Shown one piece after another: positions 25,559 through 32,663 of a DNA stretch of 64,000 nucleotides. The notes beneath the pieces are model-generated. The model did no database searches and was not told where the DNA came from. It worked only from the letters and a program-made list of their open reading frames with translations. The position numbers and the translations under genes were made by a program. Position 1 is the stretch's first letter. Each line of letters begins with the position of its first letter. Source of the stretch: Mycolicibacter sp. MU0102 (GTDB taxonomy: Bacteria > Actinomycetota > Actinomycetes > Mycobacteriales > Mycobacteriaceae). The DNA is taken from positions 2,170,001 through 2,234,000 of the forward strand of contig NZ_OY726398.1 in assembly GCF_963378105.1 (NCBI RefSeq), read 5' to 3'.

Positions 25559-27373
25559 CTAGTGCGAGAGGCTGCGCGCCGGATATCTCGGAGCGGTCTG
25601 GGCTACGTCGATGATCTCCAGGCCGACAGCCGCCAGCATCTCCGGGATCGCCCGCACGAAGATCCGGTCGACCTCAGCGACCTCGGGTGGCAATTGCTCC
25701 ATCGGCACCAGGTGCGGGTCCTTCTTGAGCACCGGGTCTTCGTCGCCCAGAGTCCAACCGGCGTCGAGCTTCTCGTGCATCCACCGGTCGTGCTCCATGG
25801 TGCCCAGCTTGTCCATCTCGTCGTCGGTGAACTGGAAGTCGCGGGCATGCCAGTTGCGCAGGGGAGCGATGACGCAGCCGATGCTGCGCAGCTTCACCCC
25901 GATGTGGCGGGCTTGGGCCCGGCTGGAGTCCTTGAGCGCATCCGCCAACTCCGGCCAGGGCGGGGGCGCCGGCGCGCCAGCGGGTTGCATCAGGCAGTAG
26001 CGCCGGTGGATTTCGTGGGCAACGGCCTCCAGGGATCCGCCCTCGACGAGCTCCACGGTGCAGGTCTCCTGCAGAGTCCGGAACACCGTGACCCCGGAGC
26101 CGCCGAGCGCCTGCTCCTCGAGCAGGTCGGCCACACCGTAGGCGCGTGAGATGGTGGTGACCACCGGTACGGTGTTGTCGAGGGCGCGGCGCAGGTTCAA
26201 CGCCGACTCGACGTTGCGTTCGTCGTGGTAGCCGGTCACGTAGGCCTGGGTAATCGGGCAGTCGGTGTCCTGCGCCACCCGATCGATGTCGCGTACCGAG
26301 GCAGGCGAGCAGTGGAATTCGCAGACTTCCTCGAGGGAGGGGTAATTGGCCACTAGCTTGGCCACCTTGGCAGCGGCCTGGTCGTCGAGCACCGTCACCC
26401 GCAGGGGCTGGTCGTCTACGCGTTCCTCGTGCCATTGGCGGGCTGCCTGAAACACCAATCCCGATCCGACGCCATCAAGGTGGGCGACGGCGATGTGGGG
26501 CCGCTGCACGATTCGCACCGGATGTTCGGCCAGTAGCAGCCGAGCGCCGACAGTGTCGATGTTGAAGAAGTCGACGACCATCCGGTCATCGCCGCGATTG
26601 AACTCCGCGAGCCGCAACAGCACGCATAGCCCGGGGTCCTCGATGCGCGCCAGGCAGCGCAAGTGGTCTTTGCTTGAGCGGCCGAAGGTCCTGCGTGAAA
26701 TCTTGGAGTCATCGGCCAAACGACGTGCCAGCGTGACGATTTCGGTGTTGGCAACGCTGTCCGATGTCACCGCGAGCAGCCGGGCTGCGCGCCGCACTCC
26801 AGCTGATTCAAGGGTTGCGCTGAGCTGAGCGTCGCCGAGGACGACCGGGAATCCCCAGTTGCGGCAAGTCCTGATTCGAGGGTTGGCCTCATCGGACTCG
26901 ATGATGACGGCCCGGTATCCCGCGGCACGGAGCTCGCGGACGAACTCGAACCCGGCATAGCCCAGACCGCAGACCACCACATGCCCGTGCTTGAACGGGA
27001 TAAGCAGTTGCTGCACCCGATCCCGGAACATCGATACCAGCGCAATGAGCGCCGCCCACCCGGCTACCACCGGCGCCAGGAAGCGTGCGATATCTAGGGC
27101 GGGGCCGACGTGGTTCTCCGGTTGGGGGGCCGCGTGCAGGAAGAACAACTTGACCGCGCCATAGACCGCGTCGGAGTACGAATGCTCGCCTCCCTCGTAG
27201 GAGCCGTAGCCCCAGAGCCCCAGCACGAAGGCAACGATCCCCGCCGGGATCAGCAGCCAGTACCAGTGTGGATCGGTCAGCCCGGTCAGCACCTTGTGCT
27301 GCAGCGTCTCCGGTGGCGGGGCTTCGCGCCCGGGCTTTGCCTGAGCACTCGGTTCGGCCGCGGGACCGGTCAT
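25559..27373 (-). CDS. Membrane TrkA-N (RCK-like) protein with C-terminal RyR domain
   Basis: The 604-residue protein has two membrane segments (WYWLLIPAGIVAFVLGLWGY and FLAPVVAGWAALIALVSMF), arranged like a two-helix ion channel. The loop between them (SYSDAVYGAVKLFF) resembles a pore helix but lacks a GYG potassium filter. A Rossmann domain follows (VVVCGLGYAGFEFVREL with downstream acidic IIESDEAN), as in NAD-binding TrkA-N/RCK domains. A second half repeats the fold weakly. The last ~75 residues contain GTMEHDRWMHEKLDAGW and DPHLVPMEQLPPEVAEVDR, the pattern of the ryanodine-receptor RyR domain. Start ATG 27373 has GGAGA 7 nt upstream; GTG 27379 is possible. It is divergent from a TIR receptor-like gene. 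Confidence 0.85.
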   Translation of the reverse strand: MTGPAAEPSAQAKPGREAPPPETLQHKVLTGLTDPHWYWLLIPAGIVAFVLGLWGYGSYEGGEHSYSDAVYGAVKLFFLHAAPQPENHVGPALDIARFLAPVVAGWAALIALVSMFRDRVQQLLIPFKHGHVVVCGLGYAGFEFVRELRAAGYRAVIIESDEANPRIRTCRNWGFPVVLGDAQLSATLESAGVRRAARLLAVTSDSVANTEIVTLARRLADDSKISRRTFGRSSKDHLRCLARIEDPGLCVLLRLAEFNRGDDRMVVDFFNIDTVGARLLLAEHPVRIVQRPHIAVAHLDGVGSGLVFQAARQWHEERVDDQPLRVTVLDDQAAAKVAKLVANYPSLEEVCEFHCSPASVRDIDRVAQDTDCPITQAYVTGYHDERNVESALNLRRALDNTVPVVTTISRAYGVADLLEEQALGGSGVTVFRTLQETCTVELVEGGSLEAVAHEIHRRYCLMQPAGAPAPPPWPELADALKDSSRAQARHIGVKLRSIGCVIAPLRNWHARDFQFTDDEMDKLGTMEHDRWMHEKLDAGWTLGDEDPVLKKDPHLVPMEQLPPEVAEVDRIFVRAIPEMLAAVGLEIIDVAQTAPRYPARSLSH

Positions 27374-27440
27374 CGACACTTCTCCTCCTGCGCTTTTTGG
27401 GCGGGGCCGAACGGCCCATCACAAAAGCGCTCTGCTCTCG

Positions 27441-27447
27441 TACACTA
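27441..27447. promoter_or_regulatory. Overlapping divergent -10 elements of the TIR/RyR pair
   Basis: TACACTA reads as a TANNNT hexamer on both strands: TACACT (27441-27446, plus) and TAGTGT (27447 to 27442, minus). Polymerases would compete for it, giving leaders of roughly 85-90 nt for the TIR gene and 60 nt for the RyR gene. The minus-strand leader contains a small GGGCCG/CGGCCC hairpin (27404-27417). No convincing -35 was found. Confidence 0.4.
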
Positions 27448-27464
27448 ACCCGGACGCAGGACGA

Positions 27465-27474
27465 CCGATATCGG
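27465..27474. promoter_or_regulatory. 10-bp perfect palindrome downstream of the TIR gene -10
   Basis: CCGATATCGG is a perfect palindrome about 20 bp downstream of the plus-strand -10 and 67 bp before the TIR gene ATG. A repressor site is possible; ten bases can also occur by chance. Confidence 0.3.
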
Positions 27475-27540
27475 CCTTCAGTCTTACAAACTGGAGGACG
27501 ATTCGGTGCGCTTCTGCGCGCACCAGCTCTGGAGAGGCCC

Positions 27541-29022
27541 ATGCTGTTTGTCAGTTACGCCAGCCAGGATCGCGCGTCAGTCGATCCGCTGGTTTCCGTC
27601 CTGCGCCGCGCCGACCAGCAGGTGTGGCTGGACGAAGAGCTGGGCGGTGGTGAGGCGTGGTGGCAGACGATCCTGGACCGGATTCGGTGTTGCTCGGTGT
27701 TCGTCGTCGCTTTGTCCAACAACTCACTGCGGTCCAAGCCCTGTCAGGCGGAGTTGGCCTACGCGCGGGCGCTGCAACGACCGGTTCTGCCGGTGCAGAT
27801 CGGCCCGGTCGACAGTGTGCGTGTGACCCCACTTGCGGCGACTCAGATCATCGACTACCGGATGCGTGACGCCGCCGCCCACGCTCGATTGGTCGCCGCC
27901 CTGCAGAGCTTGTCGCGCCGTGCGGTACCGCTGCCCGCACAGTTGCCGGAGGAGCCGATGGTGCCCTTCGCCTACCTGATGCGGCTCTCGTCGGAGTTGT
28001 CGGGACCCGAGCTGAGCTACCACAAGCAGGGCGAACTCGTCTTGGAGCTTCGTTCGCGGCTCGACGAGGACTGTCACGATCCCACTGTCCGCAACGACAT
28101 CGTCCAGCTCCTGTGCCGGTTGCGCGACCGGCCGGACGTTACCGTGCGAACCCGAACCGACGTCGACGCGGTTCTGGCCGCCAATGACCCGAGCTTCACT
28201 GCCGCCACCGTCGGCATGCCGGTCGCCGCGGTTACCGGGCCGAGGCCCGTGATCGCCCGGCCGGCGCCCGAAGTCACGCGGGCCAGTGCGGACGGTTCGG
28301 ATCGCGCTGGCGCCGCTCAGCGACCTCGGGGAGGGCCGGCGAAGAAGCTGCTGCTCGCCGGCGCGGCCGTGGCGGTGGCGGCGGCCGGCGCGCTGGCATT
28401 CGGACTGACCCGCACTCCACCGGAGGCGCCGGCACCGAATCTGGCCGCTGACGACGACGTACAGGCTGTGATGGCCACCCCCGCAATGGAGACCGTGCAG
28501 GCCGACCTCGAAGCGCTCAAGCCCGCCGGAGCAATAACGGCGTCACAGCCGGAATGCTTGGGTGTTCTCTACCCGGGCTTGGACGAGGTTTACCGGGACA
28601 GCCAGGCCCAGCGGGCGGCGTGGAAGGTGCTGGAGGAGCCGGGCGGCCTGCAACGCGCCGGCGTCAACGGCCGGCCTTTCGTGGACCAGGACATTGTGGC
28701 GTTCGCCCCGAACTCCGGGCGGGCGGCGGCGTTCGTTGAGCAGTCGGTGGCGCAGTGGCGGGGTTGTGCGGGCCAGGCGGTGACGGTGACCTACCCAGAC
28801 CACAACACTTACACCTGGAATATCGGGGACGCCGTGGGTAGTGCACCGCGGATCTCGCAGACCTACACCCTGGGTTCCGAGGGCTACGGTTGCCAGCGGG
28901 TGCTCAACGCGGTGGCCGACACGGTAATCGACGTCAAAGCCTGTGGCGAGCACATCACCGACGAGGCGGGTGCGCTCAACGACATGATCGCCGCCCTGGT
29001 GACGCGGGCTCCCGCGTTCTGA
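27541..29022 (+). CDS. TIR domain - transmembrane - PknH-type sensor domain protein
   Basis: The 493-residue protein starts at ATG 27541 with GGAGAGG 3 nt upstream; an in-frame extension back to 27268 is not supported. Residues 1-~125 are a TIR domain: MLFVSYASQDRASVD, VWLDEELGGGEAWW and SKPCQAELAYA, whose Glu71 aligns with the catalytic Glu of NAD-cleaving TIRs. Residues ~140-215 are helical and unknown. A Pro/Ala linker leads to one membrane segment (~269-290). Residues ~305-490 match the extracellular sensor of the kinase PknH (CLGVLYPG, AAAFVEQSVAQWRGCAG) with four Cys (339, 409, 451, 468) suited to two disulfides. The topology is TIR inside, sensor outside, like an inverted Toll-type receptor. 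The partner is the divergent RyR protein. Confidence 0.88.
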   Translation: MLFVSYASQDRASVDPLVSVLRRADQQVWLDEELGGGEAWWQTILDRIRCCSVFVVALSNNSLRSKPCQAELAYARALQRPVLPVQIGPVDSVRVTPLAATQIIDYRMRDAAAHARLVAALQSLSRRAVPLPAQLPEEPMVPFAYLMRLSSELSGPELSYHKQGELVLELRSRLDEDCHDPTVRNDIVQLLCRLRDRPDVTVRTRTDVDAVLAANDPSFTAATVGMPVAAVTGPRPVIARPAPEVTRASADGSDRAGAAQRPRGGPAKKLLLAGAAVAVAAAGALAFGLTRTPPEAPAPNLAADDDVQAVMATPAMETVQADLEALKPAGAITASQPECLGVLYPGLDEVYRDSQAQRAAWKVLEEPGGLQRAGVNGRPFVDQDIVAFAPNSGRAAAFVEQSVAQWRGCAGQAVTVTYPDHNTYTWNIGDAVGSAPRISQTYTLGSEGYGCQRVLNAVADTVIDVKACGEHITDEAGALNDMIAALVTRAPAF

Positions 29023-29038
29023 GCGAGGCGCGCCGCGG

Positions 29039-30277
29039 CTACCGGCGCGGCACCAGTCGTTGCAACTGGGTGACATGCTGCGGCGTCAGCTCGGACAGGT
29101 CGCTGACCCCGAGTAGTCGCATGGTGCGCCGGATCTGCTCGGCGAGGATGTCGATCACGCGCTGCACGCCGGCCTGCCCGCCGGCCATCAGGCCATAGAG
29201 GTAGGCCCGGCCGATCAGGGTGCAGCGGGCACCCAGCGCGATCGCCGCGACGATGTCGGCGCCGGACATGATGCCGGTGTCCAGCAGGATTTCGGTGTCG
29301 GCCCCTACCTCGCGCGCCACTTCGGGCAGCAGCTGGAACGGTACCGGCGCTCGATCGAGCTGGCGGCCGCCGTGGTTGGACAGCACGATGCCGTCCACAC
29401 CCCGATCGACCACCGCGCGGGCATCGGCGAGGCTCTGGATGCCTTTGACGACGAACCGGCCCGGCCATTGGGACTTGACCCAGGCCAGATCGTCGAAGGT
29501 GAGGCTCGGATCGAACATGGTGTCCATGTACTGCGCGACGGTGCCCGACCATCGGTCCAGCGAGGCAAAGGACAACGGTTCGGTGGTGAGCAGGTCGAAC
29601 CACCAGGCCGGATGCACCGCGGCATCGGCGACCGTGCGCAGCGTCAGTGCCGGTGGGATGGACATGCCGTTGCGGGAGTCGCGTCGCCGCGCTCCGGCGA
29701 CCGGACAGTCGACGGTCGCCAGCAGGGTGTCGTAGCCGGCTTCGGCGGCGCGCCGCAGCAGCGCCATCGACCGGTCGCGGTCATGCCACATGTACAGCTG
29801 AAACCAGCGGCGTGCCCTGGGAGCGGCCGCAGCGACATCTTCGATCGAGGCGGTGCCCAAGGTCGACAGCGCGAACGGGATACCGGCGGCCTCGGCGGCG
29901 CGGGCGCCGGCCAGCTCGCCCGCGGTGTGCATCAGGCGGGTGAAGCCGGTCGGTGCGATCGCGAACGGCAACGCCACCGGCGCGCCGAGCACCTCGCGGC
30001 TGGTGTCGACAGTTGAGACGTCGCGCAGGATGGCCGGATGAAACTCGATGTCCCGGAAGGCCTGTCGGGCTCGTTCCAGCGAGATCTCGTCTTCGGCGGC
30101 GCCGTCGGTGTAGTCGAAGGCGGCTCGGGGAGTGCGCCGTTTGGCGAGCAGGCGTAGGTCTTCGACGGTCAGTGCCGTCTCAAGTCGACGCGCGGTGCGG
30201 TTCAACCGTGGCCTGCGGAAACGGATCAGTGGTGCAAGATCACCGATCCTGGGAACGCGCCGCCTGATCGCCGACAT
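29039..30277 (-). CDS. lldD2: FMN-dependent L-lactate dehydrogenase (quinone)
   Basis: The 412-residue alpha-hydroxyacid oxidase-family TIM barrel oxidises L-lactate to pyruvate and passes electrons to the respiratory chain. Family blocks include PRAAFDYTDGAAEDE near the start, LPFAIAPTGFTRLMH, the substrate/FMN Lys region RFVVKGIQSLADA, the active-site motif IVLSNHGGRQLDRAP and the phosphate site DTGIMSGADIVAAIALGA. Length and position match Rv1872c, shown to be the main lactate dehydrogenase of M. tuberculosis (from memory). It borders the TIR/RyR locus on its 3' side (17 bp gap, convergent with the TIR gene). Confidence 0.94.
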   Translation of the reverse strand: MSAIRRRVPRIGDLAPLIRFRRPRLNRTARRLETALTVEDLRLLAKRRTPRAAFDYTDGAAEDEISLERARQAFRDIEFHPAILRDVSTVDTSREVLGAPVALPFAIAPTGFTRLMHTAGELAGARAAEAAGIPFALSTLGTASIEDVAAAAPRARRWFQLYMWHDRDRSMALLRRAAEAGYDTLLATVDCPVAGARRRDSRNGMSIPPALTLRTVADAAVHPAWWFDLLTTEPLSFASLDRWSGTVAQYMDTMFDPSLTFDDLAWVKSQWPGRFVVKGIQSLADARAVVDRGVDGIVLSNHGGRQLDRAPVPFQLLPEVAREVGADTEILLDTGIMSGADIVAAIALGARCTLIGRAYLYGLMAGGQAGVQRVIDILAEQIRRTMRLLGVSDLSELTPQHVTQLQRLVPRR

Positions 30278-30325
30278 CGCTGACTCCTTCCCTGCTGCAC
30301 GTCGAACTGTGCCACGGTTGATGGC

Positions 30326-30796
30326 ATGGCCGGAAGCACCGACCCATTCGGGCTACAGCGTTTCGTCGACGCACAGGCCGCGGTGTACGACACCGTGATC
30401 GCCGAATTGCGTGCCGGCCGCAAGCGCAGCCACTGGATGTGGTTCGTCTTTCCGCAGCTCGCCGGCTTGGGGGGCAGCGCGATGGCCCAGCGTTACGGCA
30501 TCGCGTCGCCCGCCGAGGCACGCGCCTACCTGGCGCACGCCGTGCTGGGACCGCGACTGCAGGAGTGCGTGGGCCTGATCAACGCGGTCGGTGGCCGGTC
30601 CATCGAGGAGATCTTGGGCTGGCCCGACGACATTAAACTGCGTTCCTCGATGACGTTGTTCGGGCGGGCGTGTGAGGGTGGTGGCCACGTCGGCCGGTGC
30701 TGCTGCCGCGACTTTCGTGCGGTGCTGGACCGCTATTACGACGGGCAGGAGGATCCGGTGACCCTGGACCGACTGGCGTGGCTTGCCCGCGGGTGA
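30326..30796 (+). CDS. DUF1810 family protein
   Basis: The 156-residue soluble protein has the DUF1810 blocks GLQRFVDAQAAVYDTVIAEL, GRKRSHWMWFVFPQLAGLG, LGPRLQECVGLIN and LRSSMTLFGRA. It is the orthologue of Rv1873, whose crystal structure is all-helical and whose function is unknown. DUF1810 proteins are often found fused or near ADP-ribose-related domains such as NADAR-type enzymes in other bacteria (memory). Start ATG at 30326. Confidence 0.88.
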   Translation: MAGSTDPFGLQRFVDAQAAVYDTVIAELRAGRKRSHWMWFVFPQLAGLGGSAMAQRYGIASPAEARAYLAHAVLGPRLQECVGLINAVGGRSIEEILGWPDDIKLRSSMTLFGRACEGGGHVGRCCCRDFRAVLDRYYDGQEDPVTLDRLAWLARG

Positions 30797-30799
30797 GGA

Positions 30800-31282
30800 T
30801 TACCGATTTTGGTAGCGGGCCCTAAACAGCGCCTTCAAGTCCTGTTCGAATTCCGGCGCCGGCCCGTCGACCACCGCGTGGGGAGCGACTGTGGTGATCG
30901 GCAGCGGGGCCACCGGGGCCGCCGGCACCTGCAGCTCGCGCAGCCATTCGGTCAGTTGCGCCGCCGATGAGGCGTAGACGATCCGGCCCAATCCGACCCA
31001 GGCGTGGGCCGCGGCGCACATCGTGCAATGTTCGCCAGAGGTGTAAACGGTGGTCTGGATACGTTGCGCCGGAATGAGATTGGCCACCGCCCACTGGGCG
31101 ATGGTGAACTCGGGATGGCGGGTGGCATCGCCGTCGCCGGCCCGGTTGCGGTCCTCGAAGAGCACCGTGCCGTCGGCGTCGACCAGCAGGGATCCGAACG
31201 GATCGTCGCCGTGTATCAAAGCCTCGCCGGCCAATTCGACGCAGCGGGCCAGATGACCACGGTCGGCGTCGCTGAGCGTCAC
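30800..31282 (-). CDS. Nucleoside/nucleotide deaminase (CMP/dCMP-type zinc fold)
   Basis: The 160-residue protein has the deaminase zinc motif in two parts: HPEFTIAQW (His ligand and catalytic Glu) and GEHCTMCAAAH (two Cys ligands; the usual PCxxC has His in place of Pro). It is nearest in style to guanine/tRNA adenosine-type deaminases. I chose the GTG at 31282 because a -10 hexamer TAGACT lies 8 bp ahead and there is no ribosome binding site; the frame upstream has no family content. A 15-bp terminator hairpin ends just before that -10, separating it from ahpC-ahpD. Confidence 0.82.
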   Translation of the reverse strand: MTLSDADRGHLARCVELAGEALIHGDDPFGSLLVDADGTVLFEDRNRAGDGDATRHPEFTIAQWAVANLIPAQRIQTTVYTSGEHCTMCAAAHAWVGLGRIVYASSAAQLTEWLRELQVPAAPVAPLPITTVAPHAVVDGPAPEFEQDLKALFRARYQNR

Positions 31283-31290
31283 GAGATCAA

Positions 31291-31296
31291 AGTCTA
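31291..31296 (-). promoter_or_regulatory. -10 hexamer of a leaderless deaminase promoter
   Basis: TAGACT on the minus strand is followed by 8 nt and then GTG 31282. No Shine-Dalgarno sequence is seen, so the transcript probably begins at the start codon. The element touches the base of the upstream terminator hairpin. Confidence 0.5.
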
Positions 31297-31329
31297 CGGC
31301 GCGCGCCGGGCATCGCCCGGCGCGCGCCG
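31297..31329 (-). terminator. 15-bp perfect hairpin ending the ahpC-ahpD transcript
   Basis: CGGCGCGCGCCGGGC and its exact complement flank a 3-nt loop (31312-31314). It lies 27 bp beyond the ahpD stop on the minus strand. There is no run of U after it, as is usual for mycobacterial hairpin terminators. Confidence 0.7.
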
Positions 31330-31355
31330 ATAGGGACTGGACCGCCTTGTAACGC

Positions 31356-31892
31356 CTAGGTAGCGGTCGGGTCGGCGCTGGCGGCGAAGACCGCCTGCGC
31401 CACCCCGGCCACGATCGAGGCGACCTTGAGAGCTTCCAGCACCGCTTCGCGGCCGACGCCCGCCTCCCGAACGACCTGTTCGTGGGAGGCAACGCACGCC
31501 TGGCAGCCGTTGATGGCCGAGACGGCGAAGCTCCACAGTTCGAAGTTGGCCTTGTCGACCCCCGGGTTGCCGATGATGTTCATCCGCAACCCGGGCCGCA
31601 GGTCGTCGTAGCTGCCGTCCAGGAAGTGCCGACCACGGTAGAACACGTTGTTCATGCCCATGATCGACGCGGCGCCCAGGGCGGCCTGATAGGCCTCCGC
31701 CGACAGGTTGTCGGCGGCCTCGGCCCCGATCTCGGCCAGCACTGTGGCGTTGCGGGTGGCCGCGGCAGTGGCCAGCAGGCTGCCCCAGAGCTGTTCTTCG
31801 TTCAGGACCGTGGTGCGGGCGATCGAACCCAGGTTGAGCTTGAGGTCCTTGGCGTACTCCGGGATCGCGTTCTTGAGGTTCTCAATACTCAT
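31356..31892 (-). CDS. ahpD: Alkyl hydroperoxide reductase AhpD
   Basis: AhpD recycles oxidised AhpC and itself reduces peroxides with electrons from Lpd/DlaT. The 178-residue protein carries the catalytic motif NGCQACVASHE with Cys130 and Cys133, at the same positions as in M. tuberculosis AhpD. Helices at SIMGMNNVFYRGRHFL and FELWSFAVSAIN are typical. It follows ahpC in the same direction (64 bp gap) and ends before a strong hairpin terminator. Confidence 0.96.
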   Translation of the reverse strand: MSIENLKNAIPEYAKDLKLNLGSIARTTVLNEEQLWGSLLATAAATRNATVLAEIGAEAADNLSAEAYQAALGAASIMGMNNVFYRGRHFLDGSYDDLRPGLRMNIIGNPGVDKANFELWSFAVSAINGCQACVASHEQVVREAGVGREAVLEALKVASIVAGVAQAVFAASADPTAT

Positions 31893-31956
31893 TGGCGCTG
31901 TTCCTCCTCATCCTGGCGCCCGACATCACCGCGAGCGCGATTCATCCGGCTGCGAT

Positions 31957-32544
31957 CTAGAGAGATTCCTTGAGCAGCTCGCCGACGTTCAGGGTGGCCT
32001 CGCCCTTCTTCCAGTTGCAGGCGCACAGCTCGTCGGACTGCAGGGCGTCGAGCACCCGCAGCACCTCGTCGACGTTGCGGCCCACCGACCCGGCGGTCAC
32101 CGAGACGAACTGAATCTCGTTGTTGGGGTCGACGATGAAGGTGGCCCGGTCAGCGACCCCGTCGGCGTTGAGCACGCCGGTGGCCTCGACCAGCTCGCGC
32201 TTGAGGTCGGCGAGCATCGGGAACGGCAGCGTCTTGAGGTCCGCGTGATCGAGGCGCCAGTTGTAGTGCACGAACTCGTTGTCGGTCGACGCCCCGAGAA
32301 CCTGCGCGTCGCGGTCGGCGAACTCGTCGTTCAGCTTGCCGAACGCGGCGATCTCGGTGGGGCACACGAAGGTGAAGTCCTTGGGCCAGAAGAAGATGAT
32401 CCGCCACTTGCCCTTGTGGTCGTCGCTGGTGATGGTGGTGAAGAAGTCCTCGGGACCCTTCGCGTCGATCTTGGTCAGATCGCCCGCGACCAACGCGGTC
32501 AGGCTGTAGGCCGGGAACTGGTCGCCGATGGTCAGCAGTGCCAT
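31957..32544 (-). CDS. ahpC: Alkyl hydroperoxide reductase AhpC (peroxiredoxin)
   Basis: The 195-residue peroxiredoxin reduces hydroperoxides and peroxynitrite. The peroxidatic Cys61 lies in DFTFVCPTEIAAF and the resolving Cys pair in DELCACNWKKGE (about 174/176), the special mycobacterial arrangement that works with AhpD. The start ATG 32544 has GAGGAG 5-6 nt upstream and gives exactly the M. tuberculosis length; a 4-codon longer start is rejected. It is divergent from an intact oxyR. Confidence 0.97.
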   Translation of the reverse strand: MALLTIGDQFPAYSLTALVAGDLTKIDAKGPEDFFTTITSDDHKGKWRIIFFWPKDFTFVCPTEIAAFGKLNDEFADRDAQVLGASTDNEFVHYNWRLDHADLKTLPFPMLADLKRELVEATGVLNADGVADRATFIVDPNNEIQFVSVTAGSVGRNVDEVLRVLDALQSDELCACNWKKGEATLNVGELLKESL

Positions 32545-32650
32545 GTCACTCCTCATGGTTTTGAGTTTTAAGGGTGTTCGGGGCGAGTCGATCGCCCGCA
32601 GGCTCCATCCTGCCTCATCTTGATTAAAAATGAAAGGTGATGCTTTGCAC

Positions 32651-32656
32651 TATACT
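32651..32656 (+). promoter_or_regulatory. -10 hexamer of a leaderless oxyR promoter in the ahpC/oxyR region
   Basis: TATACT is followed by 7 nt and then the oxyR ATG at 32664, with no ribosome binding site. Upstream lies an AT-rich patch with GATTA (32622-32626) and its inverted partner TAATC (32656-32660), one candidate for OxyR contacts. OxyR usually binds here to repress itself and activate ahpC. Confidence 0.5.
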
Positions 32657-32663
32657 AATCGGC

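Noticed and set aside
27268..27540. 91-codon N-terminal extension of the TIR protein
   Set aside because: The true start has GGAGAGG and begins MLFVSYASQDR, the normal TIR start; the extension overlaps the divergent promoter and the RyR gene.
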